Positions 9,126-18,786 of a DNA stretch of 64,000 nucleotides are shown here, piece after piece. Source of the DNA: JBEGHD01 sp049334165 (GTDB lineage: Bacteria; Bacteroidota; Bacteroidia; Flavobacteriales_D; Sanyastnellaceae); the NCBI GenBank assembly GCA_049334165.1, contig JBEGHD010000014.1. The stretch is one strand, 5' to 3'. A program made the position numbers and the translations under genes. Below the pieces are notes generated by a model. It saw only the letters and a list, made by a program, of their open reading frames with translations. It did not search any database and had not been told where the DNA came from. Positions within the stretch are counted from its first letter, which is position 1, and every line of letters begins with the position of its first letter.

Positions 9126-10025
9126 ATGAGAAAGCCGCTCTTTTATTTTATCAGTGTCTTTTTTCTCAGCCTCGTGTTGTTTCCCTGGCTAAACACTCTG
9201 CCTGCAGAACTGCTCGACAGGTTGACCATCACTCTGATATTTATCCTGGGAGTGCCTCATGGAGCAATCGACAATATTCTAATGAAACGTAGAACCGGCT
9301 GGTCTTCCAGCCGGTTTTATCTTTTTTATCTTGGACTCATAACCCTCAACATTGGCCTTTGGCTCATCTTGCCAGCCGTTGCCCTTCTGCTCTTTTTATT
9401 TATTTCAGCTTACCATTTTGGACAGGCACAATTCAAGCATCATCTCAAAGGAAACAATGTTTGGAACCCGCTTATCTATTTCAGCTGGGGGAATCTGGTA
9501 TTGAGTTTCTTTTTCCTTTTTAGGAGAGAAGAAATCCAATCCTATTTCATGGATTTCTCAGCTTACAATCAGGTCGCTTTTATTTTTGATGAGAGCACTC
9601 TACAGACCTTTCTCTTAATCAATGGCCTGCTCCTACTCTTTTCGCTGTCGATGTCTCTAACTAAAAAATCCATAGGAATAGGGTCGATCGGCATTGAAAC
9701 GCTCATCCTTTTGATGCTAGTGGGCATTTCATATCTCTATCACTTTTTACTCGGATTTGGAATTTTCTTTGTGCTCCTGCACGCTGTTCCAGTTATCCTT
9801 GAGGAGTACAAAGAGTTCTACTCTTCATTCAGTTGGAAGAATCTCCAAAAGTTCTTAATGATGCTCCTGCCTTTTACTCTACTCTCTCTTTTCGGAATTT
9901 TCTTTCTCTTCGCGCTCAAGAGGTTTGAGTTGCTGGACACCACTTACTTGTTTCTCATTCTACTTGCCGGATCTTCTATCACCTTACCTCATGTTTGGGT
10001 AATGAAAAGATTCTACCGGGAGTAA
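9126..10025 (+). CDS. blh: Brp/Blh family beta-carotene 15,15'-dioxygenase
   Basis: Cleaves beta-carotene into two retinal molecules, supplying the proteorhodopsin chromophore. The 299-residue protein is strongly hydrophobic with about eight membrane segments. It carries the family motifs LGVPHGAIDN (near residues 40-50) and SAYHFGQAQF (near 95-105), whose histidines are the expected iron ligands, and further histidines in FLGFGIFFVLLHAVPV and LPHVWVM. Length is typical. It is translated from an ATG 11 bases after the proteorhodopsin stop. No carotenoid biosynthesis genes lie in this window. Confidence 0.93.
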   Translation: MRKPLFYFISVFFLSLVLFPWLNTLPAELLDRLTITLIFILGVPHGAIDNILMKRRTGWSSSRFYLFYLGLITLNIGLWLILPAVALLLFLFISAYHFGQAQFKHHLKGNNVWNPLIYFSWGNLVLSFFFLFRREEIQSYFMDFSAYNQVAFIFDESTLQTFLLINGLLLLFSLSMSLTKKSIGIGSIGIETLILLMLVGISYLYHFLLGFGIFFVLLHAVPVILEEYKEFYSSFSWKNLQKFLMMLLPFTLLSLFGIFFLFALKRFELLDTTYLFLILLAGSSITLPHVWVMKRFYRE

Positions 10026-10100
10026 TTATTTACCAACCTTGAAGAAGCTCTCTTTTCAGATTCTTTGATTTTTTACTTTTGGAGAAATCTAATCGTCCCC

Positions 10101-10451
10101 ATGAAAAACCACAAGATCTTCAAAATGGCCTTTGCCAGCGTTTATCCTCACTACGTGACCAAGGCTGAGAAAAAAGGTCGCACCAAAGAAGATGTGGACA
10201 CCGTGATCTGCTGGCTGACCGGCTACGATGAAAAGTCGCTACAGGAGCAAATCGACAACAAAGCAGACTTCGAGACTTTCTTTGCCGAAGCTCCGCAAAT
10301 GAATCCGAATGCTTCAAAAATTACCGGTGTGATTTGCGGCCATCGTGTGGAAGAAATAGAGGACGACCTGATGCAGAAAATCCGCCAGATGGACAAGCTG
10401 GTAGATGAGCTCGCCAGGGGAAAGAAAATGGAGAGTATATTACGGAAGTGA
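10101..10451 (+). CDS. DUF2200 family protein
   Basis: A small soluble protein of 116 residues. The conserved run includes MAFASVYPHYVTKAEKKGRT, then VDTVICWLTGYD, FFAEAPQMNPN, ITGVICGHRVEEIEDDLM and DKLVDELARGKKMESILRK, which covers the whole DUF2200 family. The ATG at 10101 gives the family's usual N-terminus; the 12 extra residues from 10065 are not conserved. Function unknown. Confidence 0.85.
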   Translation: MKNHKIFKMAFASVYPHYVTKAEKKGRTKEDVDTVICWLTGYDEKSLQEQIDNKADFETFFAEAPQMNPNASKITGVICGHRVEEIEDDLMQKIRQMDKLVDELARGKKMESILRK

Positions 10452-10489
10452 AACTTACTTGAACAGATCCCACCTCATCTATAAAATAC

Positions 10490-11170
10490 ATGTACAAAAC
10501 TTCTTTGATCATTCTGCTGGCTCTGACTTTCTACTCTTGCCAGGATGGCGAAACCGAAGCGCCACAAACTAGAAATAAAGCTTGGTGGGACCTCGACTCA
10601 TTGAGTCAACGGGCTAAAAGCAACATGGACAGCGCGAGCTGGGACACCCAACTCTTCGAACAGGACATTGCAACTTATCGTGAGTACGCAGAAGTATTTC
10701 AAAGCTTTCCGCTAAACAAGTCTCCTTTTCCAGTGGCTGATTATGACTATGCGGTTTCCAGCAGGCCTGTTTTAATCGAAACCGGTGAACACATTTTCAA
10801 AGGCGTTAGAATTGGAGAGTTTAAGAAGGTTGAAGACGAAGAGCCGTTGGACAGGTTGACTCTACTCGTGATGACTGATGACAAAGACTCAGAACAAAAC
10901 ACACTCGTGGAATCGCGCAACTACCCCTACCTCACCGCCCAGGGATTTTTTATTACCAAAGACAACAAGTTCGACTGGGTGTTTTCCGCCAGTCCAGATG
11001 GTTACTCCACTTTGATGGTGAACATGAAGCTCTTTGATCTGCGATTCGGAGAAACTATCGTCATCTACCCCAGGTCTGGTCGTGCTTTCGTTTATGATCA
11101 AATTGACGACTCACCTGAAAACTATCAGAATTTTGAGGACTTCAAGGCTGCTATAGAAAGTCGGCTATAA
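10490..11170 (+). CDS. putative lipoprotein, unknown function
   Basis: This 226-residue protein has a lipoprotein signal with lipobox FYSC and Cys17. The mature part is mixed alpha/beta and acidic, with no family recognised. It lies alone, 38 bases after the DUF2200 gene, but a shared transcript cannot be judged. Confidence 0.6.
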   Translation: MYKTSLIILLALTFYSCQDGETEAPQTRNKAWWDLDSLSQRAKSNMDSASWDTQLFEQDIATYREYAEVFQSFPLNKSPFPVADYDYAVSSRPVLIETGEHIFKGVRIGEFKKVEDEEPLDRLTLLVMTDDKDSEQNTLVESRNYPYLTAQGFFITKDNKFDWVFSASPDGYSTLMVNMKLFDLRFGETIVIYPRSGRAFVYDQIDDSPENYQNFEDFKAAIESRL

Positions 11171-11339
11171 CTAGTTGGACAACATTAACTAAAGGATGAC
11201 TGAAGGGTTGAAGCACCGAGCTATCCAAAGCTACTCGACTACTCTTTGAAGCTCAAAAGATCCGTTTCACTGATTCAGGCTAATTTTTTTCGTTTTTGTA
11301 ACTTTTCGGACCATCACTCTTAATTGATAATTCGTCACT

Positions 11340-13451
11340 ATGATTACCTACAATGCCATTGCCTTCAGAACACTTTTCGTTTTAGCAGGACTTTTAGTTT
11401 TCAGTTTCACTACTCACTCACAGACGCTGGAAGACTTGCTCCGAAAAGTAGATAGCACCAAAAATTCAGTGATGGATCAATTTGAGCAGGGACCAGAATC
11501 CAATGAGGAGAATTTACCGGACATTGCTTACCAACCCGATAAGCTTCTGTGGCAAACGGTATACCTGCCGTATGTGAAATTTGAAATTCCACGTCAATCC
11601 AATTACGATCTGAATTTTCGGTATTCATCCATGATAACTTTTCACTCAGGTCTGGGAGATTCGCCCACCAATGCCCTTTGCGAGATTGGAGTGATGAGTA
11701 AAAAAGAATACAACGAAGATTATCTACCGCGGACACTATCCAGAAACTGCGGAGCATGCGAGACACAGCCGTTACCTGCTGATTTGCACTCCGAACTTGC
11801 TGCTCGCAATGGGAAATATATTGAGTATGTGAGGCCCCGCGATTACATGTCAGTCACGGCCTTTGGTGAGATTAACCAGGATTCAATTTTTCTGGTGACT
11901 GTAATGTCCCGCACTTCGGATAATTTCAAACAAACGACTCCAGCAATTTTGAAATACGTGCTATCAAAGGTTGAAATTCTCGATTCCTACGGGCCATCTG
12001 GCAAGAAGCTCAAAATGGAGAGAGAAATTGACACCCAGACCGCCACTCTAAGTCAACCAGTGGTTTTCGATGAAAAATCAGAGACTTTTGCAGCCATAGA
12101 TGGGGATGGTGATCTTTACGTTGCAGCAGTTTCAGGAAAGGACACTTTTATCGAACTCTTTCCCGGAGGTGATTTATCCAATCCTGCCAGCCTGAGCAAA
12201 ATGATGGAAAATGGCCGGCTTAGGGATTTGATTGCTACTCGACAGGGCTTTGCTGGTCTGTTTATAGAAGATGTGGCAGACGGGCAATTGATGTTTTTGA
12301 TTCACTTTGATAAGAATGGCAATCAGCTATTTAAAACTCAATTAGTCGAAAAAGCAAAGATTGAGAACGTTGGCGATATGGCTATTTGGGATGGGTATGA
12401 CAGTCATAAACTGGCCCAAATTGGAGATCGATTTGTAGCTTTAATCTCCGTTCAAAAGCGCTGGGAGTCTGGGTTTGGAAACACTATTTATAACCCGAAT
12501 AGCGCTTGTAGCGGAAATGGCATCCACCAGGCTGATGCTCTGATTACCCTGGATGCAAGTGGCAGTATTGAATACAGTGCTCAATCGCAGGCAAACTCTT
12601 CAGGTAGCTCTGGGTATAGCATGTCTGCAGGTAGTTCAGGCAATAGTTCAACAGGTTCGCAAACAATTGAACAAAGCTTGAAATACGGTAACTGGTGGGG
12701 TGCAAGCCATAGTTTCACTAAAGATCTGGTAATCAGGAATGATCATGCTTTGAAAATGACGGTTAATGACGGTTTCCCGCTTATTGGAATGGCTACATCT
12801 ATGAATGATCTGAATTACGATCAAAAGTTCGAAAGCACTTACTACGACCCTTATTATGATAATCTGGACGCCAGGAGATTCAATAGAATGATCGATTGTA
12901 AAAGTGAAGCCGGTGCCAATTATGTAGATGGCTTGATGGCTGGAAACCTTCATGTCGATGCCGAACAATGGTATGCCACTTATGCAAAAGCCAGTGACCG
13001 CAATGGCAAGGAGATTTTCCCAAAGCCTGTGGGCGGCATTTACGATGCAAATTATCACACCAAGGATGTTTATTTCAATGACCGAAACCTGACCAACACT
13101 CCAGATTTACTCGAAACCAATGTGAAGTCTATTCCTCTGGGCGATTATTTTTTGATAAACTGGAATGTGTTCCCGGAAAATCCTGAAGAAGGCCAGCCGC
13201 AAGATCAATTGGTGATTGTAGATCAAAACGGGAATGCGATGAGTGAAGTAGCTGATATTTCAACCGACTTTTTCTCAAATAAATCTGCCCAACGAAACCG
13301 TGGGTATTTTCTTTACCACAATCGTCTTCCTGTTTATCACGGTTCGGACATGGTAAAACTTGATGATTACACAGCGCTGTGGGCGAGGGTTCTTCCAGGT
13401 ACTGGTGAGGTGGAAATCGTTACTATTCAATTACCAGCAGAGTTGAGATAG
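11340..13451 (+). CDS. large secreted protein, unknown function
   Basis: A 703-residue protein with an N-terminal signal peptide (cleavage likely after THSQ). Two parts are visible: residues about 60-400 and 450-700, separated by a Ser/Gly-rich linker at about 420-440 (SSGSSGYSMSAGSSGNSS). Motifs such as DGDGDLYVAAVSG and WDGYDSHKLAQIGDRFVALI suggest beta-propeller-like repeats, but no family is recognised. CGACETQ near residue 140 contains a Cys pair. No sorting domain is seen at the C-terminus. Confidence 0.65.
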   Translation: MITYNAIAFRTLFVLAGLLVFSFTTHSQTLEDLLRKVDSTKNSVMDQFEQGPESNEENLPDIAYQPDKLLWQTVYLPYVKFEIPRQSNYDLNFRYSSMITFHSGLGDSPTNALCEIGVMSKKEYNEDYLPRTLSRNCGACETQPLPADLHSELAARNGKYIEYVRPRDYMSVTAFGEINQDSIFLVTVMSRTSDNFKQTTPAILKYVLSKVEILDSYGPSGKKLKMEREIDTQTATLSQPVVFDEKSETFAAIDGDGDLYVAAVSGKDTFIELFPGGDLSNPASLSKMMENGRLRDLIATRQGFAGLFIEDVADGQLMFLIHFDKNGNQLFKTQLVEKAKIENVGDMAIWDGYDSHKLAQIGDRFVALISVQKRWESGFGNTIYNPNSACSGNGIHQADALITLDASGSIEYSAQSQANSSGSSGYSMSAGSSGNSSTGSQTIEQSLKYGNWWGASHSFTKDLVIRNDHALKMTVNDGFPLIGMATSMNDLNYDQKFESTYYDPYYDNLDARRFNRMIDCKSEAGANYVDGLMAGNLHVDAEQWYATYAKASDRNGKEIFPKPVGGIYDANYHTKDVYFNDRNLTNTPDLLETNVKSIPLGDYFLINWNVFPENPEEGQPQDQLVIVDQNGNAMSEVADISTDFFSNKSAQRNRGYFLYHNRLPVYHGSDMVKLDDYTALWARVLPGTGEVEIVTIQLPAELR

Positions 13452-13501
13452 CAATTGGTCAAAAAATTCCACCTATCAGTATTTTCAAATAGATTTGTGA
13501 A

Positions 13502-14083
13502 ATGTCTCACACAGAAACCTCAACCTATTCTCCACAAAACAGAAAAGAATGGCGCAATTGGTTAGAAAACAACCACATTAGCTGCCAATCAGTTTGGGTC
13601 ATTTTTTACAAAGTGAAATCAGATAACCACAACCTCACCTGGAGTGAAGCCGTGGATGAAGCTCTTTGTTTTGGCTGGATCGACAGCACAAAAAGGCCAA
13701 TTGACAGCGAGCGCTACAAGCAATACTTCAGCAAGCGTAAGCCCAACAGCGGTTGGTCGAAAATCAATAAGGACAAGGTTGAAGCCCTCACTTCTAAAGG
13801 GCTGATGGCTGAAGCAGGACTAAAGACCATTGCCGAAGCAAAGGAAAATGGGAGCTGGAGCATGATGGATGAAATTGAGCAATTGATCATCCCTGATGAC
13901 TTGAAAAGGGCACTGGATCAGGACGGTGACGCCAGGAGCTTTTTCATGAATCTCAGCAAATCGAAGAAAAAAATGCTGCTTCACTGGGTTGTGGTAGCCA
14001 AGCGTAAAGAAACCCGCATAAAACGAATTAAAGAGGTTGTGAAACACGCGGCCAAAGAGCAAATGCCAAAACAGTTTAGGTAA
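13502..14083 (+). CDS. YdeI/OmpD-associated family protein
   Basis: A soluble 193-residue protein. Matching family signatures are WRNWLENNHISCQSVWVIFYK, LTWSEAVDEALCFGWIDS, YKQYFSKRKPNSGWSKINKDKV and the C-terminal IKRIKEVV helix. Members have been linked to bacteriocin or polymyxin tolerance in enterobacteria; no precise reaction is known. The next gene starts 26 bases later on the same strand. Confidence 0.83.
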   Translation: MSHTETSTYSPQNRKEWRNWLENNHISCQSVWVIFYKVKSDNHNLTWSEAVDEALCFGWIDSTKRPIDSERYKQYFSKRKPNSGWSKINKDKVEALTSKGLMAEAGLKTIAEAKENGSWSMMDEIEQLIIPDDLKRALDQDGDARSFFMNLSKSKKKMLLHWVVVAKRKETRIKRIKEVVKHAAKEQMPKQFR

Positions 14084-14109
14084 CAAATCTTGAGTTTATT
14101 CAGAGAACC

Positions 14110-14619
14110 ATGCTAAAAACAAAAAACCTAAAGATTATCCCCTGCAATACCGAGATTCTGCAATCTGCAATCGATGGGAATGATAAACTAGCCGAGCAGC
14201 TAAATGTGGATGTGCCTGAAAACTGGACACAATTTGGCGTGGGAGCCTTACAATACGCTCACGACAAACTTGTACAAAGCGAAGACGAAATCGGTTGGTG
14301 GACTCATTTCCCTATACTCGTAGAAGAAAACAAGCTGATTGGAAGTGGCGGTTACAAAGGAAAACCTACAGAAGAAGGAACTGTGGAAGTAGGTTATGAG
14401 ATTGCTCCAGATTATCGCAATCGCGGACTTGCTACCGAACTCACCAATGGGCTGGTTCAAAAAGCTTTTAGCGACAGTCGGGTGAAATCCGTCATTGCCC
14501 ACACTCTCGGTGAGGACAATCCATCTACTAAAGTACTGCGAAAATGCGGCTTCAAAATAGTAGACGAAATAAACGACTCTGATGACGGTTTGATCTGGAA
14601 GTGGGAGTTAAAAAAATAA
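14110..14619 (+). CDS. GNAT family N-acetyltransferase (RimJ-like)
   Basis: This 169-residue protein fits the Acetyltransf_3 type: VEVGYEIAPDYRNRGLATELTNGLV forms the acetyl-CoA loop (RNRGLA) and VIAHTLGEDNPSTKVLRKCGFK the typical second motif with NxxSxxxxxKxGF. Substrate unknown. Follows the YdeI-like gene closely and may share its transcript. Confidence 0.85.
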   Translation: MLKTKNLKIIPCNTEILQSAIDGNDKLAEQLNVDVPENWTQFGVGALQYAHDKLVQSEDEIGWWTHFPILVEENKLIGSGGYKGKPTEEGTVEVGYEIAPDYRNRGLATELTNGLVQKAFSDSRVKSVIAHTLGEDNPSTKVLRKCGFKIVDEINDSDDGLIWKWELKK

Positions 14620-14639
14620 CTGTCAATTAACAGCACAGC

Positions 14640-14720
14640 ATGGATCAATACCAGGAAACATTCGATACCTGGAACAAGGTTGCAGACCTTTACAATGAGA
14701 AATTCATGGGCATGGAGTAA
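14640..14720 (+). pseudogene. 5' remnant of a SAM-dependent methyltransferase gene
   Basis: A 26-codon frame from ATG to TAA reads MDQYQETFDTWNKVADLYNE and then KFMGME. This matches the N-terminus usual for class I methyltransferases (a Tyr/Trp-rich helix before motif I), but nothing of the SAM-binding domain follows. It was probably cut by a deletion against the convergent regulator gene. Assignment is by resemblance only. Confidence 0.35.
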
Positions 14721-14815
14721 GTTTCCCTAATTTCTGTAGGAAGTTTTAATTCATTTATTCCCCACGTCTTTTCGGGGGTCAACTTATTAGCCATTTTTTT
14801 AGAGATATATACCAG

Positions 14816-15472
14816 TTAGATAATTCCCGCCTGAAGAGCGACTTTCACCAAACTGGCCAGGTTGTGTACTTCCAGTTTTTTCATCAAATTCGTTCGATGT
14901 GAGTCGACTGTGCGATGAGAAATGAATAGCTTCTCACCTACTTCCTTGTTGCCCATTCCTTTAACAATCAATCTCAAAACTTCCATTTCTCTCTTCGATA
15001 GTCTCGCAAGTTGAAGCGAAACAGACTCAGTCAGCATATATTTTGAATGTGCTTTATCCGAGTCGGAATTGAGTAAACTATTCGTCACATCCGCGCTGTA
15101 GTAGTTTTTGCCTTTCTGGACAGTATTTAGAGCGTGCTCAAATTCTACCACATCAGCACTTTTTAGAATATAACCGTTCGCTCCACTGTCGATAGCCTTT
15201 TTAGTTAGGGACTTTTCATTGTGCATGGAGAGAATGATGATCTTAACGTTCTCATTGGTCTCTCTTATTTTTTGTGTTGCTTTAATGCCATCCATCCCCG
15301 GCATATCCAGATCCAGGATAATGATGTCCAGATTGAGAATTTCGGCCTTCTTCACAGCCTCGCTGCCGTTGGTGGCAAGCGCCACTACTTGATAGCCCTC
15401 TATTTTATCAATGATTGAATGCAACCCATCAAGTACGATTTGATGATCATCAGCTAGTAGGATTTTTTTCAT
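14816..15472 (-). CDS. LuxR/NarL-type response regulator
   Basis: A 218-residue two-domain regulator. The receiver domain has the acidic pair at Asp8-Asp9, the phosphoacceptor Asp54 in LDLDMPG, Ser82 and Lys104. The C-terminal LuxR helix-turn-helix reads LSKREMEVLRLIVKGMGNKEV with the recognition helix in ISHRTVDSHRTN. It is encoded 25 bases downstream of the histidine kinase gene, so the two form a two-component pair. Targets unknown. Confidence 0.93.
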   Translation of the reverse strand: MKKILLADDHQIVLDGLHSIIDKIEGYQVVALATNGSEAVKKAEILNLDIIILDLDMPGMDGIKATQKIRETNENVKIIILSMHNEKSLTKKAIDSGANGYILKSADVVEFEHALNTVQKGKNYYSADVTNSLLNSDSDKAHSKYMLTESVSLQLARLSKREMEVLRLIVKGMGNKEVGEKLFISHRTVDSHRTNLMKKLEVHNLASLVKVALQAGII

Positions 15473-15497
15473 TGCTCAGCTGTTATAGATTTTTTTA

Positions 15498-17489
15498 TCA
15501 TGCAGTTTTTTTGAGTTCGCTAGTTTCGGCTTTTACTCTGGCCGTTATACGAGTACCTTCACCAGGCGTAGAGTCCACCATGAGAGCACCATCAAAAACT
15601 TGAATGCGACTTTTCATATTCTGAAGCCCATGTCCCACGTTCTGCTTCTGCTCAAAGCCTATCCCATCATCTTCAATATTGAGTATAATATCATCATCTA
15701 CTTGATACAATTGCACATAGACTTTATTTGCCTTGCTGTATTTGATAATATTATTTAGCGACTCCTGTACGATTCTGTAGAGTGCAATTTGCAGCTCATC
15801 AGACAAGTTTAAATTCGATTGGCCAGTATTGAATTCATATTCAATGTTCGATTTGAGAAAACTCACTTGCAAAAGATCATCAATCGCTTCGGTCAGTCCA
15901 TTTTCTTCCAGAGCCCTCGGCATCATTTGGTGAGAGATGGTTCTCACTCCTCGGGCAGAATGACCCAGTTGCTCGTTCACATTACCAAGCTGGTCCTTAA
16001 GCTCCTGATCGTTCAAAGAGTTAATGATTACGCCCAGATTCATTTTTAGGGCACTCAGCTCCTGTCCAATTCCGTCATGAAGTTCTTTACTCAACCTGCT
16101 CTTTTCCTTTTCCGTAGCTTGAATCTCACGTTTCAAGCTCAATTCTTTTTCTTCGATCACTATCTTTTGGAGTTGTTGCTTCTGTCGATTTTTAACATAG
16201 ACAAAGAGTCCAAAGCCGAGAATAAGCAGAATTACCAGCAAGAAAATACTGAGATATAAATTACTCCGGTAGCTCTGCAGGTCCAACTCCTGTTGTTGCA
16301 TTTTAATTTGATTTTTAGCTATCGTTGCTTCCTTCTCAGCCAATTGCAATTGCGATTGAAACTGTCCTAGTTTTTCGATGTATTCGGATTTTATCAGCAT
16401 TTGGCGCAGACTGTCTGAAACCTCGATATATTTTTGTGCCGAATCTCCCTGGCTGTTCATAGCGTAGCCGATTCCCAAATTCTCAGCTGCATTTGCGGCA
16501 AAGTCAATCAAACCTAATTTCATGTTAGATTCAAAAGCCTTCCTTGCATAATACACCGCTTTCTCGCTGTCATTCAAATAGGTGTAACACATAGCTAAGT
16601 TATTTTGAGCAATGGAAAGCGACCGTTCATCGTTTTGTTCTTTTGCCAATTCCATCGACTTCAAGTGATACTCTATGGCCTTTTTGAAATTCCGTTTTGC
16701 GAAATGAGCCGTACCCAGAACTGTGGAAAGTCTTATGATTCCAGAAGTATTGTTAAACTCCCTGTAAAGATTCTCGGCTTTTTTGCCATAAAAAAAGGTT
16801 GAATCGGGTTGACCCGTTTTAGAATAACTCACCGCCAGGTTGTAGTAAGCATTCGCTTCGGTAGTTGGGTCCGGCTTAAAGGCGAGAGCTTTCAAAAACT
16901 CTGCGATAGCCTGATCATACAACTGCAGGGCATTGTAGCAAACTCCGAAATACACGTGGTCCGATGCAATATATGCGCTGTCATTATTGGCTTTGTCAAT
17001 TTCGTATGAAGTCTTTAAGTATATCAAGGCACTGTCGTATTGATCTTTCTTGATGTAAGATGCACTCAAATTGGCCGCCACTTTAGCGATCATATTAGTA
17101 TCCGCTCTTTCCATTGCTTCGTGGTATACCTTTTTGTAAAGTTCCATTCCCTCGTTGGGGTTGTTGGTATAAAATAAAACTGCAGCTTTGAGGTAGTTGG
17201 CCTGCAGCAGGATGGAGTCTCCCGGCTCGGCTTCAATGAGCTGATCTACCACCTCACCGGCATCCTTGAGCTTGCCCGAAAGAATGTAGGCCTTGGCTTT
17301 CACCAATTGGTAGGGCAACATCTCCTCTGAGTCTAATTCCTGTTCCAAAATCGCAATCTGGGTAATCACAGAATCAGGATGGGTACGGACCAACTCCTCA
17401 AGAGCTTTCACACTAATGGGTTGATTGTTATGTGCCTCGCTTACTAAAGAAATCACAAGCAGCAGCAGAATTGAGAGTAGATGCTTCAT
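15498..17489 (-). CDS. TPR-containing sensor histidine kinase (HisKA_3 type)
   Basis: A 663-residue kinase with a signal peptide, a periplasmic array of tetratricopeptide repeats (about 60-370), a coiled-coil, one membrane helix (about 411-432) and a cytosolic kinase core. The phosphorylated His471 lies in SKELHDGIGQE, typical of the NarX/DegS-like HisKA_3 class. The ATPase N-box is in LYRIVQESLNNIIKYSKAN and the G-boxes are DDGIGF and GHGLQNM. It should phosphorylate the regulator encoded just downstream. This TPR-sensor layout is common in Bacteroidota and may detect protein or peptide ligands. Confidence 0.93.
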   Translation of the reverse strand: MKHLLSILLLLVISLVSEAHNNQPISVKALEELVRTHPDSVITQIAILEQELDSEEMLPYQLVKAKAYILSGKLKDAGEVVDQLIEAEPGDSILLQANYLKAAVLFYTNNPNEGMELYKKVYHEAMERADTNMIAKVAANLSASYIKKDQYDSALIYLKTSYEIDKANNDSAYIASDHVYFGVCYNALQLYDQAIAEFLKALAFKPDPTTEANAYYNLAVSYSKTGQPDSTFFYGKKAENLYREFNNTSGIIRLSTVLGTAHFAKRNFKKAIEYHLKSMELAKEQNDERSLSIAQNNLAMCYTYLNDSEKAVYYARKAFESNMKLGLIDFAANAAENLGIGYAMNSQGDSAQKYIEVSDSLRQMLIKSEYIEKLGQFQSQLQLAEKEATIAKNQIKMQQQELDLQSYRSNLYLSIFLLVILLILGFGLFVYVKNRQKQQLQKIVIEEKELSLKREIQATEKEKSRLSKELHDGIGQELSALKMNLGVIINSLNDQELKDQLGNVNEQLGHSARGVRTISHQMMPRALEENGLTEAIDDLLQVSFLKSNIEYEFNTGQSNLNLSDELQIALYRIVQESLNNIIKYSKANKVYVQLYQVDDDIILNIEDDGIGFEQKQNVGHGLQNMKSRIQVFDGALMVDSTPGEGTRITARVKAETSELKKTA

Positions 17490-17557
17490 TGGTTAAAATT
17501 TGCTCAAAATATTACGAAATAATTCTAAGCGAAACAGCATGCACCTCTCTCTTTCAA

Positions 17558-18469
17558 TCAGATATAGAATCTAAAACTACAGTAAAACTGACCGAATCCA
17601 CTTGTATTAATTTCGTTGTCTCCATCAATTGGTCGCAACATACCCTTTCTTACATACGGGATACTCTTGTATCCAATTTTAAACATTCCCGATGCATTGG
17701 AATAGCCGGTGGGCAATCCGATGTAGGCCTCAAAAGTGGGCCCATCGGCTTTCACAATATTGCTGTAAGATGGTGTCGTTTGATAGCTGTCTTTCACTGG
17801 AAAATTCAACCCCACATAGAGATCCGCATATTTAAAAGACCTTCCGGTGAGTTCTTTATTCGACTTTTTGTCGCGAATCGACACTTCATTATTGATTATC
17901 CTCATCAGTTTGAAGCCCACATTTACAGTCACCACTGACTGATTGTAGAGCACATCCTCCTCAAGATCACTATTCGCACGAATTGGCTGAATCTTGTAAG
18001 GAGCAGGACAGTAGTTAACACCTGCCAGTGGAATGAGGTAAACATGCTCAGGTTGATCAATTCGGTAGAACTGCGTAGTTCTGAAATAAGTATCATTGTC
18101 ACCGGAAGTAACGAATTGATCTGCAATGAACTTATCACTGTTTTTGCGAACAAAAAGCTTCAGCGGATACCCAAACTCCAGGGAGCCAGCGGGAGTCCAC
18201 CAGTTGATCTTTTCGCCTTCAACTTCTGAAGATTTGAAGTTATTGAAAAACCCCAATCCGGCTGTGAGAGAAGAATAGATCACATTTTTCTTTATGAAAT
18301 GACCTTGATAAACCATGCCGGTATATCCACTAATGGTCAAATCAAACCCGTAATCGTGGTAATAGTTTTGATCTCCCACCAAATCTTTAGTGATATGTGG
18401 AAATCTCTCCGATTGACCGAAGAGGTGATTAAATGATAAAATTGCTAGAAATAGTATTCTGACTTTCAT
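17558..18469 (-). CDS. putative outer-membrane or exported beta-rich protein
   Basis: At 303 residues counted from the ATG at 18469, it opens a signal peptide (MKVRILFLAILSFNHLFGQ). Longer frames from 18586 would place 39 residues in front of it. The rest shows alternating hydrophobic strands rich in Tyr, Phe and Gly and ends in YCSFRFYI, a terminal aromatic pattern seen in outer-membrane beta barrels. No family is recognised. It is upstream of, and on the same strand as, the kinase operon, 68 bases away, so it could be related to it. Confidence 0.6.
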   Translation of the reverse strand: MKVRILFLAILSFNHLFGQSERFPHITKDLVGDQNYYHDYGFDLTISGYTGMVYQGHFIKKNVIYSSLTAGLGFFNNFKSSEVEGEKINWWTPAGSLEFGYPLKLFVRKNSDKFIADQFVTSGDNDTYFRTTQFYRIDQPEHVYLIPLAGVNYCPAPYKIQPIRANSDLEEDVLYNQSVVTVNVGFKLMRIINNEVSIRDKKSNKELTGRSFKYADLYVGLNFPVKDSYQTTPSYSNIVKADGPTFEAYIGLPTGYSNASGMFKIGYKSIPYVRKGMLRPIDGDNEINTSGFGQFYCSFRFYI

Positions 18470-18786
18470 GGTGATATGTTTCCGACAAAGGAATTGCAAA
18501 ACCACAGTTGCTTTGGAGAGTGACATCACGTAAAAAAATAGGGTATTACACCAAAATAAAACCAGGAGATTACACCATGGAACCATTCAGATTCACTGAC
18601 AAGACAAAATTATATGGATAATCAACTTTAAGCAGGAGACATAGAGAATAGGCAGCAACAAGCCCGACATTCGCAAGAATATCATGTTTATAAAATGCCT
18701 ATTCTACTCACATGATTTTACTCATTTAGCAATTAAGACCTATCTTGTTTGCGGTCTTATTCAAAAAGAAATTTAAAGGGGGATTT

